Positions 26,315-35,531 of a stretch of 64,000 nt of DNA are shown piece after piece. The stretch spans positions 1 to 64,000 of the forward strand of contig DATIWI010000056.1 in NCBI GenBank assembly GCA_035519475.1. Reading direction: 5' to 3'. This stretch comes from Fen-1467 sp035519475 (GTDB lineage: Bacteria > Verrucomicrobiota > Verrucomicrobiia > Opitutales > Opitutaceae). Every line of letters starts with the position of its first letter. Position 1 is the first letter of the stretch. Both the position numbers and the translations under genes were made by a program. The notes under the pieces were generated by a model, which was not told the origin of the DNA, ran no database searches, and was given only the letters and a program-made list of their open reading frames with translations.

Positions 26315-28351
26315 ATGGCACCTGGCCGCGTCAGCCCCGCTGCACCCGATGATGCCCCCGCTCGCGCTTCCCGCCGGTGGATTCTGACCGGCGCCGGCGC
26401 GATCGTCCTCGCCGCAGTCGTCGCCTACCACAACAGTCTCTCCTGCCCGTTCGTGTTCGATGACTTGCCGGCGATCGTGGACAACCCCACGATCCGGCAT
26501 CTGGAGCAGATCGGCCAGGTGCTGTCGCCGGCGGCTAACGGCGGCGGCTCGGCCGGCCGGCCGCTGTTCAACCTGACGCTCGCGGTCAACTACGCGCTGG
26601 GGGGCCTGGACGTGCGCGGCTATCACGTGGTGAACCTGGCTTTGCACGCGCTGGCGGGCCTGGCGCTGTTTGGCGTGGTGCGGCGAACCCTTCGACTGCG
26701 CTCAGGGCGGGCGCTGGAGAGCGGAGGGCGACTGGAAAAGGGAGCAAAGGAAACGGGCGCACCGCCGTGGACGCCGCCAGTGCCGATGCCGCTCCGGGAT
26801 GCCGTCTGGGTCGGGGGGGCCGCAGCGCTGCTCTGGACCGTGCATCCGCTTCTGACGGAATCGGTGACGGGCGTGGTCAACCGGGCCGAAATCCTCGCCG
26901 GGCTGTTCACGCTGCTGACGCTCTACGGCTTCATCCGGTCGACCACGTCGCCGCGCCCCGCCCCGTGGCAGGCGTTCGCGGTGGGCGCGTGTCTGCTGGG
27001 GATGGCGAGCAAGGAATGGGTGGTGTCCGTTCCGATCCTCGTGTGGTTGTACGACCGGACCTTTGTGGCGGGATCGCTGCGCGCGGCCTGGCGGCGGCGC
27101 CGGGGGCTGTATCTCGGGCTCGCCGCCACGTGGCCGCTGCTGGCCCTGCTGATGATCGGCAGCCATCACCGCAATCAAACGGTGGGCTTTGGCCTGGGGG
27201 TCAGTCCCGGGTCGTTTGCCCTGACGCAGTGCCTGGCGGTCGCGCGGTATCTCCGGCTGTCGCTCTGGCCGCACCCGCTGGTGTTCGACTACGGCACCTC
27301 CCTGGTCAGGGATCCGCTGGCGGTCGCGCCGCAGGCGGCGTTGCTTGGGCTCCTCGGGGTGGGAGCGGCGAGGGCGGTGTGGCGCGGGCGCGCCGCAGGT
27401 TTTGCCGGCGTCGTCTTCTTCGCCATCCTGGCGCCCAGCTCCAGCGTGGTGCCGCTAACGACGCAGACGATCGCGGAGCATCGCATGTATCTGCCGCTGG
27501 CCGCCGCGGTGGTGGCGGCCGTCCTGGGATTGCACGCGCTCGCCGGGCGGCGGGCGCTGGTCGGCCTGGTCGCGCTGGCGGTGGCACTCGGAGCGCTCAC
27601 GGTGCGGCGCAACGAGGATTTTCGCAGCGAATTCTCGGTCTGGAGCGACACCGTGGCGAAATGGCCGGACAACGCGCGGGCCCATCATCGGCTGGGCATC
27701 CTGCTGCTGACGGCCGGCCGGCCGGCGGAAGCCATCGGACAGTACCGGGAGGCGCTGCGAATCGAACCGGGCAACCCGGACATCCGCATCGCGCTCGCCC
27801 ACGCCCTGGTCGAAACGGGACGGATCGCGGAGGCGATCGACTGCTACGAGCAGATTCTGCGGGCCAGGCCGGAGTTGGCGGAGGTGCACAACAATCTGGG
27901 CATTGCGCTGGTCCGCGCGGGGCGCGGGCCGGAGGGAAGCGGGCATTTCGAGGAGGCGTTGCGGCTCAAACCCGACTATGCGGAAGCCCACAACAACCTT
28001 GGCGTGGCCCTGATGCAGGCGGACCAGGTGCCGCCGGCCGCGGATCATTTCGAGGCGGCCGCGCGCCTCAAGCCCGGCGACGCCGATGCCCATCTCAACC
28101 TGGGCAACGCCTGGGTGCGAATGGGGCGGGCGCCGGAGGCGATCGGACAATATGAACAAGCCTTGCGGATCAACCCCGGCCTGGCCGAGGCGCACGACAA
28201 TCTGGCCCAGGTGCTGGCCGGATTGGGGCGGATCCCGGAGGCGATCCGGCACTACGAGGAGTTGCTGCGGATCGAGCCCGCCAATGGCGACGCGCGCCGA
28301 AACCTGGCCCGGCTGCGAGCCATGCTGCCCCCCGGCGCGGCGGGGCCATGA
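26315..28351 (+). CDS. TMTC-like membrane protein with C-terminal TPR repeats
   Basis: Protein of 678 residues. Residues ~25-430 carry about ten transmembrane helices, with the early lumenal/periplasmic loop PFVFDDLPAIVDNPTI typical of TMTC/GT-C-type O-glycosyltransferases (candidate catalytic DD). Residues ~450-670 are six or so tetratricopeptide repeats (for example LGILLLTAGRPAEAIGQYREAL and NLGVALMQADQVPPAADHF). A sugar-transfer role is inferred from this architecture. Between two helices (~126-150) lies a charged insert encoded partly by a word-like repeat. Confidence 0.75.
   Translation: MAPGRVSPAAPDDAPARASRRWILTGAGAIVLAAVVAYHNSLSCPFVFDDLPAIVDNPTIRHLEQIGQVLSPAANGGGSAGRPLFNLTLAVNYALGGLDVRGYHVVNLALHALAGLALFGVVRRTLRLRSGRALESGGRLEKGAKETGAPPWTPPVPMPLRDAVWVGGAAALLWTVHPLLTESVTGVVNRAEILAGLFTLLTLYGFIRSTTSPRPAPWQAFAVGACLLGMASKEWVVSVPILVWLYDRTFVAGSLRAAWRRRRGLYLGLAATWPLLALLMIGSHHRNQTVGFGLGVSPGSFALTQCLAVARYLRLSLWPHPLVFDYGTSLVRDPLAVAPQAALLGLLGVGAARAVWRGRAAGFAGVVFFAILAPSSSVVPLTTQTIAEHRMYLPLAAAVVAAVLGLHALAGRRALVGLVALAVALGALTVRRNEDFRSEFSVWSDTVAKWPDNARAHHRLGILLLTAGRPAEAIGQYREALRIEPGNPDIRIALAHALVETGRIAEAIDCYEQILRARPELAEVHNNLGIALVRAGRGPEGSGHFEEALRLKPDYAEAHNNLGVALMQADQVPPAADHFEAAARLKPGDADAHLNLGNAWVRMGRAPEAIGQYEQALRINPGLAEAHDNLAQVLAGLGRIPEAIRHYEELLRIEPANGDARRNLARLRAMLPPGAAGP
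26688..26707. repeat. Repeat word inside a coding region
   Basis: The 20-nt word CCCTTCGACTGCGCTCAGGG, of a type widely scattered in intergenic DNA of many bacteria, lies in frame in the TMTC-like gene and encodes part of LRLRSGRAL. Only one copy is in the window. Confidence 0.5.
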
Positions 28352-28448
28352 TCCGGCGGCGGCACCTCACGATGCCTGGCGATCGGTCCTTCGGCGCGGA
28401 TCCAGCACAAGGTGGGTCCCGCGCGAGCTCCTCCGCCACCAGACCCTT

Positions 28449-28481
28449 GGGGAGATGTCAACTATTAGTTGACATCTCCCC
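28449..28481. repeat. Dispersed palindrome, copy 3 (33 nt, perfect)
   Basis: Perfect inverted repeat with 16-bp arms (28449-28464 and 28466-28481) and a single central T. It contains the core TGTCAACTATTAGTTGACA and is extended by GGGGAGA / TCTCCCC. It lies between the TPR gene and the cimA leader. Lacks a T-run, so it is not a standard terminator. Confidence 0.85.
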
Positions 28482-28639
28482 TGGAGGCGGCGGGTGGAGA
28501 TGAGACGGGCGCCGGCCACGGGGCGCCCGGACCGTCACCGCGGACGCCGGAAGGAGGCGGAAAAACAGATTCGACACCCGGGCGGATTTCGCCTTTCCTC
28601 CCGCTTCCCATTCGATTCACCACCGCGCCCTGTCCCCCC

Positions 28640-28708
28640 ATGCGCACCGCGATTATCGGCTCGATGATCATTCTTGGCCACCGGCCCGGGCCGGGCGACA
28701 TGGCGTAG
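28640..28708 (+). CDS. Ile-rich leader peptide of cimA (22 aa)
   Basis: Short reading frame starting MRTAIIGSMIIL, with four isoleucine codons (two adjacent pairs, ATT-ATC and ATC-ATT) and one leucine codon in the first twelve residues, then GHRPGPGDMA and TAG. It ends 33 bases before a rho-independent terminator that abuts the start of cimA, a gene of isoleucine synthesis. This is the arrangement of ribosome-mediated attenuation. No clear Shine-Dalgarno precedes the ATG, which is the main doubt. Confidence 0.6.
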   Translation: MRTAIIGSMIILGHRPGPGDMA

Positions 28709-28749
28709 GCGGCCGCACCAACCCCACGTCACTCGCAACGCCCCGGGCC
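28681..28749 (+). promoter_or_regulatory. Proposed antiterminator pairing of the cimA attenuator
   Basis: GGCCCGGG at 28683-28690, inside the leader-peptide frame and just after the Ile codons, is the exact complement of CCCGGGCC at 28742-28749, which includes most of the terminator's 5' arm. The two pairings cannot coexist. A ribosome stalled on the Ile codons would favour the 8-bp antiterminator; one that reaches the stop would mask the first segment and allow termination. Confidence 0.5.
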
Positions 28750-28771
28750 AGAACCCCGGGGTTTTTGTTTT
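28741..28771 (+). terminator. Rho-independent terminator (attenuator) before cimA
   Basis: CCCCGGG (28741-28747) pairs with CCCGGGG (28755-28761) across a 7-base loop, followed at once by TTTTTGTTTT. The T-run ends at the base before the cimA ATG, so read-through is needed for cimA expression from any upstream promoter. Confidence 0.8.
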
Positions 28772-30382
28772 ATGCAACCTCCCCCCATCAGAATCTACGA
28801 CACCACCCTCCGCGATGGCACGCAGGGCGAGGGCATCTCGTTTTCGGTGACGGACAAGCTGTTGATCACCGAGCGGCTCGACCAGTTCGGCGTGGACTAC
28901 GTCGAGGGCGGATTTCCCGGGTCCAATCCACGCGACATCACCTTCTTCACGGAGGTGGGACGGCTGAAGCTGCACCACGCCCGCGTGGCGGCCTTCGGTG
29001 CGACCCGCCGGGCCGGCGTCAGCGCCGCCCACGATGCGCAGCTCGCGCTGCTGCTGGACGCCGGAACGCCCGTCGTGACCATCGTCGGCAAAACGTGGCT
29101 GCTCCACGTCACGGAGATCCTCCGCACCACCCCCGAGGAGAACCTCGCGATGATTGAGGACTCGGTGCGCCATCTCACCGCCCAGGGTCGGGAGGTGATC
29201 TACGATGCCGAGCACTTTTTCGACGGTTTCAAGGGCGACCCGGATTATGCCCTCCGGACCTTGGCGGCGGCAAAGCGGGGCGGCGCCGCCAACCTGACGC
29301 TCTGTGACACCAATGGCGGCACGCTCGTCGATGAATTCAAGGAGATTGTGACGCGGGTGACGCGGGAATTCGGGGGAGGACTCATCGGCGTTCACTGCCA
29401 CAACGACAGCGGGCTCGGGGTGGCGGTTTCGCTCGCCGGCGTGGCGGCCGGCGCCACCCTGGTGCAGGGAACCATCAACGGTTATGGCGAGCGCACGGGC
29501 AACGCCAACCTGACGACGATCCTGCCCAACCTGTTCCTGAAGATGGGCCGCACCGCCTTTTGCCGGCCCAACCTGCCGCACCTGCGCGATCTCTCGCATT
29601 ACCTGGATGAGCTGGCCAACCTGCGCCCCGACCCGAAGGAACCCTTCGTCGGCGTCTCCGCCTTTGCGCACAAGGGCGGCTTGCATGCCAACGCCGCGCA
29701 GAAGGTGGCCCGCAGCTACGAGCACATTGACCCCGCCCTCGTGGGGAACCACACCCGCGTGCTCGTCTCCGATCTCGCCGGCCGTACCAGCATCGTGACG
29801 AAGGCGCGCGAGCTGGGCTTCGACATCACCGAGCAATCGCCCGAGGTCAAAGGCGTGCTCGAGGAGCTCAAACAGCTCGAGTTTCAGGGTTACGAATTCG
29901 AGGCGGCCGACGCCTCGCTCAAGCTGCTGCTCGCCCGGTGGCTGCAGAAGCACACCCCGGCCTTCGAGCTGGAAGGTTACCGGGTGATCGTCGAATGCCG
30001 TGGGCCGGAAGCGTCGGTGGTGGCTGAGGCGACGGTGAAGGTGAAGGTCAAGGGCAAATCGATGCACACGGTGGCCGAATGCGTCGGCCCGGTCGGCGCC
30101 CTCGACAAGGCGCTGCGCCTGGCGCTGGAGCGGGCTTATCCCGCGATCAAGGACACGGCGCTGAGCGACTACAAGGTCCGCATTCTCGACAGCAAGCGCG
30201 GCACCAATTCCCGCGCCCGCGTGCTGATCGAGACGATGGATGGCCAGGATCTTTGGGGCACGGTGGGCTTGAGCGACAATATCATTGAAGCCAGCTGGGA
30301 AGCGCTCCGCGACGCCGTAGAATACAAGCTCCTGCGCGACGAAGAGAAGGTGAAGACCGGAGACCGGAAACCGGAGGGCTAG
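28772..30382 (+). CDS. cimA: (R)-citramalate synthase
   Basis: Condenses pyruvate and acetyl-CoA to (R)-citramalate, giving 2-oxobutyrate for isoleucine without threonine deaminase. The 536-residue protein has the DRE-TIM motif IYDTTLRDGTQGEG near the N terminus, EVIYDAEHFFDG, CDTNGG, HCHNDSGLGVA, NGYGERTGNANL and a C-terminal LeuA dimer/allosteric domain. Sequence character matches the CimA rather than the LeuA branch. The C-terminal TGDRKPEG is encoded by an ACCGGA-type word repeat and may be a read-through extension. Expression appears to be controlled by the attenuator just upstream. Confidence 0.9.
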   Translation: MQPPPIRIYDTTLRDGTQGEGISFSVTDKLLITERLDQFGVDYVEGGFPGSNPRDITFFTEVGRLKLHHARVAAFGATRRAGVSAAHDAQLALLLDAGTPVVTIVGKTWLLHVTEILRTTPEENLAMIEDSVRHLTAQGREVIYDAEHFFDGFKGDPDYALRTLAAAKRGGAANLTLCDTNGGTLVDEFKEIVTRVTREFGGGLIGVHCHNDSGLGVAVSLAGVAAGATLVQGTINGYGERTGNANLTTILPNLFLKMGRTAFCRPNLPHLRDLSHYLDELANLRPDPKEPFVGVSAFAHKGGLHANAAQKVARSYEHIDPALVGNHTRVLVSDLAGRTSIVTKARELGFDITEQSPEVKGVLEELKQLEFQGYEFEAADASLKLLLARWLQKHTPAFELEGYRVIVECRGPEASVVAEATVKVKVKGKSMHTVAECVGPVGALDKALRLALERAYPAIKDTALSDYKVRILDSKRGTNSRARVLIETMDGQDLWGTVGLSDNIIEASWEALRDAVEYKLLRDEEKVKTGDRKPEG

Positions 30383-30470
30383 CGCCGGATGCGCCGGGCG
30401 GATTCCTGGCGAGGGAAACCCAACCTGCCGGCGGCCCCGCTTGCGGGTCCCGGGCGCGCGGAGCCCGCCA

Positions 30471-31889
30471 TCACAGCATCGGCGCGAACAACCGGCTGAG
30501 ATCCTCGGCAATGTTGCCCAGCAGCCGGCGGCGCGACGGCTGGTCCGCCGTCATCGGCTCGGAGTGGGCCAGAAGTTCCTGGGCCCAGACGCGCATGGCG
30601 CGCACCTCGGGCTCGGAGTAGACGAACACGCCGATCTCGAAATTCACGAAGAGCGAGCGCAGGTCGAAGTTGGCCGAGCCGAGCAGCCCGACGCGGTCGT
30701 CGACGATCATCCCTTTGGAATGCATCATGCCAGGCTGGTAGAGATGCACGTGGGCGCCGGCGCGGTGCAATTCGCGGAGGTAATACCGGCGGGCGTGATC
30801 GGTGATCGGGTGGTTCGAGCGGGCCGGCACGAGCAGCCGCACTTCCCGGCCGGTGCGAGCCTTGACGAGGAGCGAACGGAAGATCACCTCGTCGGGGATG
30901 AAGTAGGGCGTGATGATCCAAATGCGGCGCTTCGCCTCCTGAATGAACGAGACGATGCCTTCATACAGGGGATCGCCCGCCACGTCCGGCCCGCTGGCCA
31001 CCACCTGCAGGCTTCCGTGCCCGCCGGCCGCCGGCTCCCGCGCCCCGCCGGCGCCGGGCGCGTCGACGGCCTGGCCGCCCGCATAGCGCCAGTCGGCGAG
31101 AAAGACCGTGCTGAGCTGCGCCACGGCGGGCCCCTCGATGACCGCGCCGAAGTCGCGCCAGCGGTTCGCGCTCGGCGCCGGCCCCATGTACTCGGCGGCG
31201 AGATTGTGGCCGCCGAGGATGGCGCTCTCCCCGTCAAAGACCGCGATCTTGCGGTGATTGCGCAGGTTGGCGGAACCGCGCCATTGTAGCGGCAGCACCG
31301 GCAGGAAGCGATGCGCCTCGCCGCCGGCGCGGCGGAGCGGTTCAACAAAGCCGCGGCTGGTCAGGAGGCAGCCCACGGCATCCAGCAGCAGGCGGACCTT
31401 CACGCCGGCGCGGGCGCGCTCCGTCAGCAGCTGCACGAGGCGCCGGCCCGTGTCGTCGCGGCCGAGAATGAAGGTCATCAGGTGGATCGTGTGCCGGGCG
31501 CCGCGAATCCGCCGTTCGAACTCGGCAAACGCCTCCTCGCCACTGGTGAGGAAACGCACGGCGTTGCCGCCGAGCAGCGGACTGGCGCCGCTGGCGGCCA
31601 GCGCCTGCGCGACCGGATCGCCGGCGGCGGCGGGCGCCGCCGCCCCGGCCGCCGGCGCGGGCGCGAGCGGCGATTTGCGGGCGACGAGGCGGCGCAGCTT
31701 GCGGCCGCCGAGCAGCAGGTAGAGCGGCACGCCGACGTACGGGATGAGCACGATCACCAGGAGCCACGCCATGGTGTTGCCCGGCTGCCGTTTTTCGCTC
31801 ATGAGGCGCGCGATCAGAAACACCGCGAGCAGGAAGCCGCCCACGGTCAGCAGGTGGCTCAGGATCTGCGCATAAAGGGACTCCGTCAT
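30471..31889 (-). CDS. cls: Cardiolipin synthase (phospholipase D family)
   Basis: Membrane enzyme of 472 residues joining two phosphatidylglycerols to cardiolipin. Two N-terminal transmembrane helices (LLTVGGFLLAVFLIARLM and WLLVIVLIPYVGVPLYLLLG) are followed by an alanine/proline linker. Two PLD HKD motifs follow: NHRKIAVFDGESAILGGHN and HSKGMIVDDRVGLLGSANFD. ATG 31889 is a natural start. It converges on cimA and is divergent from the flavoprotein gene. Confidence 0.9.
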   Translation of the reverse strand: MTESLYAQILSHLLTVGGFLLAVFLIARLMSEKRQPGNTMAWLLVIVLIPYVGVPLYLLLGGRKLRRLVARKSPLAPAPAAGAAAPAAAGDPVAQALAASGASPLLGGNAVRFLTSGEEAFAEFERRIRGARHTIHLMTFILGRDDTGRRLVQLLTERARAGVKVRLLLDAVGCLLTSRGFVEPLRRAGGEAHRFLPVLPLQWRGSANLRNHRKIAVFDGESAILGGHNLAAEYMGPAPSANRWRDFGAVIEGPAVAQLSTVFLADWRYAGGQAVDAPGAGGAREPAAGGHGSLQVVASGPDVAGDPLYEGIVSFIQEAKRRIWIITPYFIPDEVIFRSLLVKARTGREVRLLVPARSNHPITDHARRYYLRELHRAGAHVHLYQPGMMHSKGMIVDDRVGLLGSANFDLRSLFVNFEIGVFVYSEPEVRAMRVWAQELLAHSEPMTADQPSRRRLLGNIAEDLSRLFAPML

Positions 31890-32039
31890 CGGCGACCATC
31901 CGCAGAGTGGGAGGCGCCGCGCGGGCTGGGAAGGCGATTCTGCGGCGGCTTCGGCGCCGCGACCGCCGCAGAGGAAGGGGCTCGGCCCACCCGTTCCTTG
32001 CCAAGGCCGGCGAACTGTGAGTTAGTCTCAGCCCTCCGC

Positions 32040-33497
32040 ATGGCCACGCTCGCCGCCGCCACCAACGAACTCGTCCGCCGCCTGGGCGCGGTCGTCCGCA
32101 CCGGCCGGCGCGCCCGCTGGAAGGCGTCCTTCGACAGCAGCAAGCTGTCGTTCTTGCCGGCGGCGGTGATCCGGCCGCGGCAGGGCGCGGACGTGGGCGT
32201 GGTGCTGGCGCTGGCCAACCGCCATCGGATCCCGGTGACGGTGCGCGGCCGGGGCACCTCGCTGACCGGTTCGGCGGTGCCGCTGCGCGGCGGTTGGGTC
32301 ATCGATCTGACCGCCTTGCGCCGCATTCGCATTGACGCCGAGGCGGGCCTGGCCCACGTGCAGGCGGGCGCCACCAACGCGGCGATCCATGCCGCGGCCG
32401 AGGCGCGCGGCTGGTTCTATCCCCCCGATCCTTCCTCCGACCAATACTGCACGATCGGCGGCAACATCGCCTGCAACGCCGGCGGCATGCATGGCGGCAA
32501 GTACGGCGTGACGCGCGACTACGTCGTCGCGCTCAAGGGCTTCCTGCCGACCGGCGAGGAGGTGGAATGGGGCACGGCGACCCGGAAATTCGCCGCGGGT
32601 TTCAATCTGCGCGATCTCTGGATTGGCAGCGAGGGTCTCCTCGGCGTCGTGACCGACGCCGTGCTGCGGCTGATTCCCCGGCCGCCGGCGCGGTGGACCC
32701 TGCTGGCGGCGTTTCCCCACGAGGTGGACGCCCTGCGGGCCGCCCGCAGGCTGTTCGCCCTGCGGGTGCAGCCGGCGATTTGCGAGTACCTCGACCGGTA
32801 CAGCGTGCAGTGCGCCGAACAGGCGACGGGCCGCCGGGTGTTTCCCGCCCCGGGCGGCCGCGCTTCCGGCCGGGCCGAAGCCCGGCCGGTGATTCTGATC
32901 GAACTCGCCGGCGCGGCGCCGGAAATCCGGGCGCAGAAGCCGCGGGTGCTGGCGTGGGCGCGCCGGACGGCGAGCGCCTTCCGGGTGGCGCGGAGCCGCG
33001 CGCAAGCGGAACGACTCTGGGCGGTGCGCCGCCAGTGCTCCGGCGCGATGTTTGCCCTCGGGGACGCCAAGCTCAACGAGGACATCGTCATCCCCATGCG
33101 GCAGTACGAGCGCTTTGCACGCTTCCTGGAGCGGCTGCGGCGCGAATCCGCCCTGCCCATCCCGACGTTCGGTCACCTGGCCGACGGCAACCTCCACGTG
33201 AACATCATGTATCACAGCGGCAATCCAGCGGAATGCCGGGCCGCCGCCGCCGCCGTCCGGCGCCTCATGGAGAAGGTCGTGGCTTTGGGTGGCGCCATTT
33301 CGGGCGAGCACGGGATCGGTCTCGCCAAGACGCCCTTTCTCCGGCTACAGCACCGCCGCGCGCAGGTGCGCGCCATGCGCGCGGTGAAGCGGGCGCTGGA
33401 CCCGCGCGCCATCCTCAATCCGGGGAAGGTTTTCGAGGTCTTCGAGGTGTGGCGGCACCCCCGCATTGCGGTGCGCCTGCCGTGGGATCACCGCTGA
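32040..33497 (+). CDS. GlcD-like FAD-linked oxidase
   Basis: Flavoprotein of 485 residues of the 2-hydroxyacid (glycolate/D-lactate) dehydrogenase group. The FAD_binding_4 half holds RGRGTSLTGSAVPLRGGWVI and CTIGGNIACNAGGMHGGKYG. The C-terminal FAD-oxidase domain has FGHLADGNLHVNI and ISGEHGIGLAK, with histidines expected near the flavin or metal. No GlcE or GlcF partner is adjacent, so the electron acceptor is unknown. ATG 32040 is used; the 728-codon open frame upstream is a shadow of cls. Confidence 0.88.
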   Translation: MATLAAATNELVRRLGAVVRTGRRARWKASFDSSKLSFLPAAVIRPRQGADVGVVLALANRHRIPVTVRGRGTSLTGSAVPLRGGWVIDLTALRRIRIDAEAGLAHVQAGATNAAIHAAAEARGWFYPPDPSSDQYCTIGGNIACNAGGMHGGKYGVTRDYVVALKGFLPTGEEVEWGTATRKFAAGFNLRDLWIGSEGLLGVVTDAVLRLIPRPPARWTLLAAFPHEVDALRAARRLFALRVQPAICEYLDRYSVQCAEQATGRRVFPAPGGRASGRAEARPVILIELAGAAPEIRAQKPRVLAWARRTASAFRVARSRAQAERLWAVRRQCSGAMFALGDAKLNEDIVIPMRQYERFARFLERLRRESALPIPTFGHLADGNLHVNIMYHSGNPAECRAAAAAVRRLMEKVVALGGAISGEHGIGLAKTPFLRLQHRRAQVRAMRAVKRALDPRAILNPGKVFEVFEVWRHPRIAVRLPWDHR

Positions 33498-33579
33498 CCG
33501 TCGCCCCGAGCGGGGCGAGTGCCGCGGCGCGCGGGTGCGCCGCGCCGGCGGGCAGGGCGCGGGGCGATCCCGCGCGGCC

Positions 33580-34917
33580 TCACACCAAGCCCTGGTCGAG
33601 CATGGCCTCCGCCACCTTGCGGAAACCGGCGATGTTGGCGCCGTCCACATAGTTGACCCAGCCGGCCTGTTCGCCGAAGCGAACGCACTGGTTGTGGATG
33701 GCCTTCATGATTTCGTGCAGCCGCTTGTCGACCTCGTTGGTCGACCACTGCAGCCGCATGCTGTTTTGGGACATCTCCAGGCCGCTCACCGACACGCCGC
33801 CCGCGTTGGCCGCCTTGCCCGGTCCGAACAGGATCCGGTGGCCCAGGAACGCATCGACCGCCTCGGGCGTCGACGGCATGTTGGCCCCTTCGCCCACGCT
33901 GATGCAGCCGTTGCGGACGAGCGCGGTGGCGTCCTCGCCCGTCAGCTCGTTCTGGGTGGCGCACGGCAAGGCGACATCGCACGGCACGTTCCACGGCCGC
34001 CGCCCCGCGTGATACTCGCAGTGGAATTCGCTCGCGTACTCCGAAATCCGACCGCGCCGAACGTTCTTGAGCTCCTTGAGGTAGGCGAGCCGCTCGGCGT
34101 TGATGCCGTCGCGATCGAACACGAAGCCGTCCGAATCCGACAGCGTGACCACCTTGGCGCCCATCATCATCGCCTTCTCCACCGCGAATTGCGCCACGTT
34201 GCCCGAGCCAGAGATGACCACGGTCTTGCCGCTGATGCTGTTGCTGCGGGTGTGCATCATCTCCTCGACGAAATAGACGAGGCCGTAGCCCGTGGCTTCT
34301 TCGCGGATGCGGCTGCCGCTCCAGTTGATTCCCTTGCCGGTCAGCACGCCGCTGAATTCGTTATGCAGTTTCTTGTAGTAGCCGAACAGGTAGCCAATCT
34401 CCCGCCCGCCCACGCCGATGTCGCCCGCCGGGACGTCGGTGTCCGGGCCGATATGGCGGAAAAGTTCGCCCATGAAGGCCTGGCAAAAGCGCATCACTTC
34501 CTCGTCGGTCTTGCCTTTCGGGTCGAAATCCGCGCCGCCCTTGCCGCCGCCCATGGGCAGGGTGGTGAGGGCGTTCTTGAACACCTGCTCGAAGGCGAGG
34601 AACTTCAGCGTGCCCAGCCGGACCGAGGGATGGAAGCGCAGGCCGCCCTTGTAGGGGCCGATCGCGCTGTTCATCTGCACCCGGTAGCCGCGGTTGACCT
34701 GCACCTCGCCATGGCGGTCCATCCAGGTCACGCGGAAGCTGATGGCGCGTTCCGGCTCGACCAGTCGATCAAGGATGCGCGCCTGGCGGTACTTCGGGTT
34801 CTTTTCGATGAAGGGCCAGATGGATTTGGCCACCTCCGTGACGGCCTGGTGGAATTCGACTTCGGCGGGATTGCGCGCTTCGAGCTGGGCGAGGAACTCG
34901 GACAATTCGTTTGACAT
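33580..34917 (-). CDS. gdhA: NADP-type glutamate dehydrogenase
   Basis: Converts 2-oxoglutarate and ammonium to glutamate. The 445-residue protein has the family core KGGLRFHPSVRLGTLKFL, PMGGGKGGADFDPKGK (substrate-binding lysines) and the Rossmann segment VVISGSGNVAQFA. Length and N-terminal extension match the hexameric NADP(H)-dependent class. CAGGAG lies upstream of ATG 34917. It follows glnB by 64 bp on the same strand, linking ammonium assimilation to PII sensing. Confidence 0.95.
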   Translation of the reverse strand: MSNELSEFLAQLEARNPAEVEFHQAVTEVAKSIWPFIEKNPKYRQARILDRLVEPERAISFRVTWMDRHGEVQVNRGYRVQMNSAIGPYKGGLRFHPSVRLGTLKFLAFEQVFKNALTTLPMGGGKGGADFDPKGKTDEEVMRFCQAFMGELFRHIGPDTDVPAGDIGVGGREIGYLFGYYKKLHNEFSGVLTGKGINWSGSRIREEATGYGLVYFVEEMMHTRSNSISGKTVVISGSGNVAQFAVEKAMMMGAKVVTLSDSDGFVFDRDGINAERLAYLKELKNVRRGRISEYASEFHCEYHAGRRPWNVPCDVALPCATQNELTGEDATALVRNGCISVGEGANMPSTPEAVDAFLGHRILFGPGKAANAGGVSVSGLEMSQNSMRLQWSTNEVDKRLHEIMKAIHNQCVRFGEQAGWVNYVDGANIAGFRKVAEAMLDQGLV

Positions 34918-34981
34918 GTCGAATGGTCTCCTGGACCAAAGACCGGAGGGCGGGCGGCCGCGCGCCGCCGGGCCGGCAGAC

Positions 34982-35320
34982 CTAGATGGCAGCTTCGCCG
35001 CGCTCGTCAGTTCGGATGCGAACCACCTCTTCCAAGGGAATGACGAAGACCTTGCCGTCGCCAATCTTGCCTGTCTTGGCGGACTTGACGATGGTCTCGA
35101 CAGTGCGGCCGACAAGTTCGTCGCCCAGCGCAATCTCGATCTTCACCTTAGGCAGGAAATCAACGGTGTATTCGCTGCCGCGGTAGATCTCGGTGTGACC
35201 CTTTTGCCGGCCGAAACCTTTGACCTCGGTCACAGTCATGCCCTCGATGCCGATGCCGGACAGGGCTTCCTTAACTTCCTCGAGTTTGAAGGGCTTGATG
35301 ATGGCGACGATAAGCTTCAT
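34982..35320 (-). CDS. glnB: Nitrogen regulatory protein PII
   Basis: Trimeric sensor of 2-oxoglutarate and ATP/ADP. The 112-residue protein has the T-loop with uridylylation tyrosine Y51 (YRGSEYTVDFLPK) and the C-terminal signature KTGKIGDGKVFV. Start MKLIVAIIKPFKLEEVKEAL is canonical. It precedes gdhA in an apparent two-gene unit; no amtB is nearby, so GlnB rather than GlnK is preferred, though the distinction is weak. Confidence 0.93.
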   Translation of the reverse strand: MKLIVAIIKPFKLEEVKEALSGIGIEGMTVTEVKGFGRQKGHTEIYRGSEYTVDFLPKVKIEIALGDELVGRTVETIVKSAKTGKIGDGKVFVIPLEEVVRIRTDERGEAAI

Positions 35321-35531
35321 TGCGATTTGAAGTTGACGGGACGAATGCGGGAAGGCGAGTCGATGATGCGGCGATTCTAGCGGACGGGCGGGCCTTGGCG
35401 ATACGTTTGTGCGGGCGGCGGCGGGCAGCCAGGGAGCGCGCGCCGGCGGGGAATTTTCGACGGAAACAACCGCTGCACTTTCCCATTGCGGTCGGAAATC
35501 CGCCCCTCTGTAGTTTGCACCTTTAAGCTGC

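Noticed and set aside
28466..28491. TTGACA in the palindromes as a promoter -35
   Set aside because: No -10 hexamer at 16-18 bp in any of the four copies on either strand.
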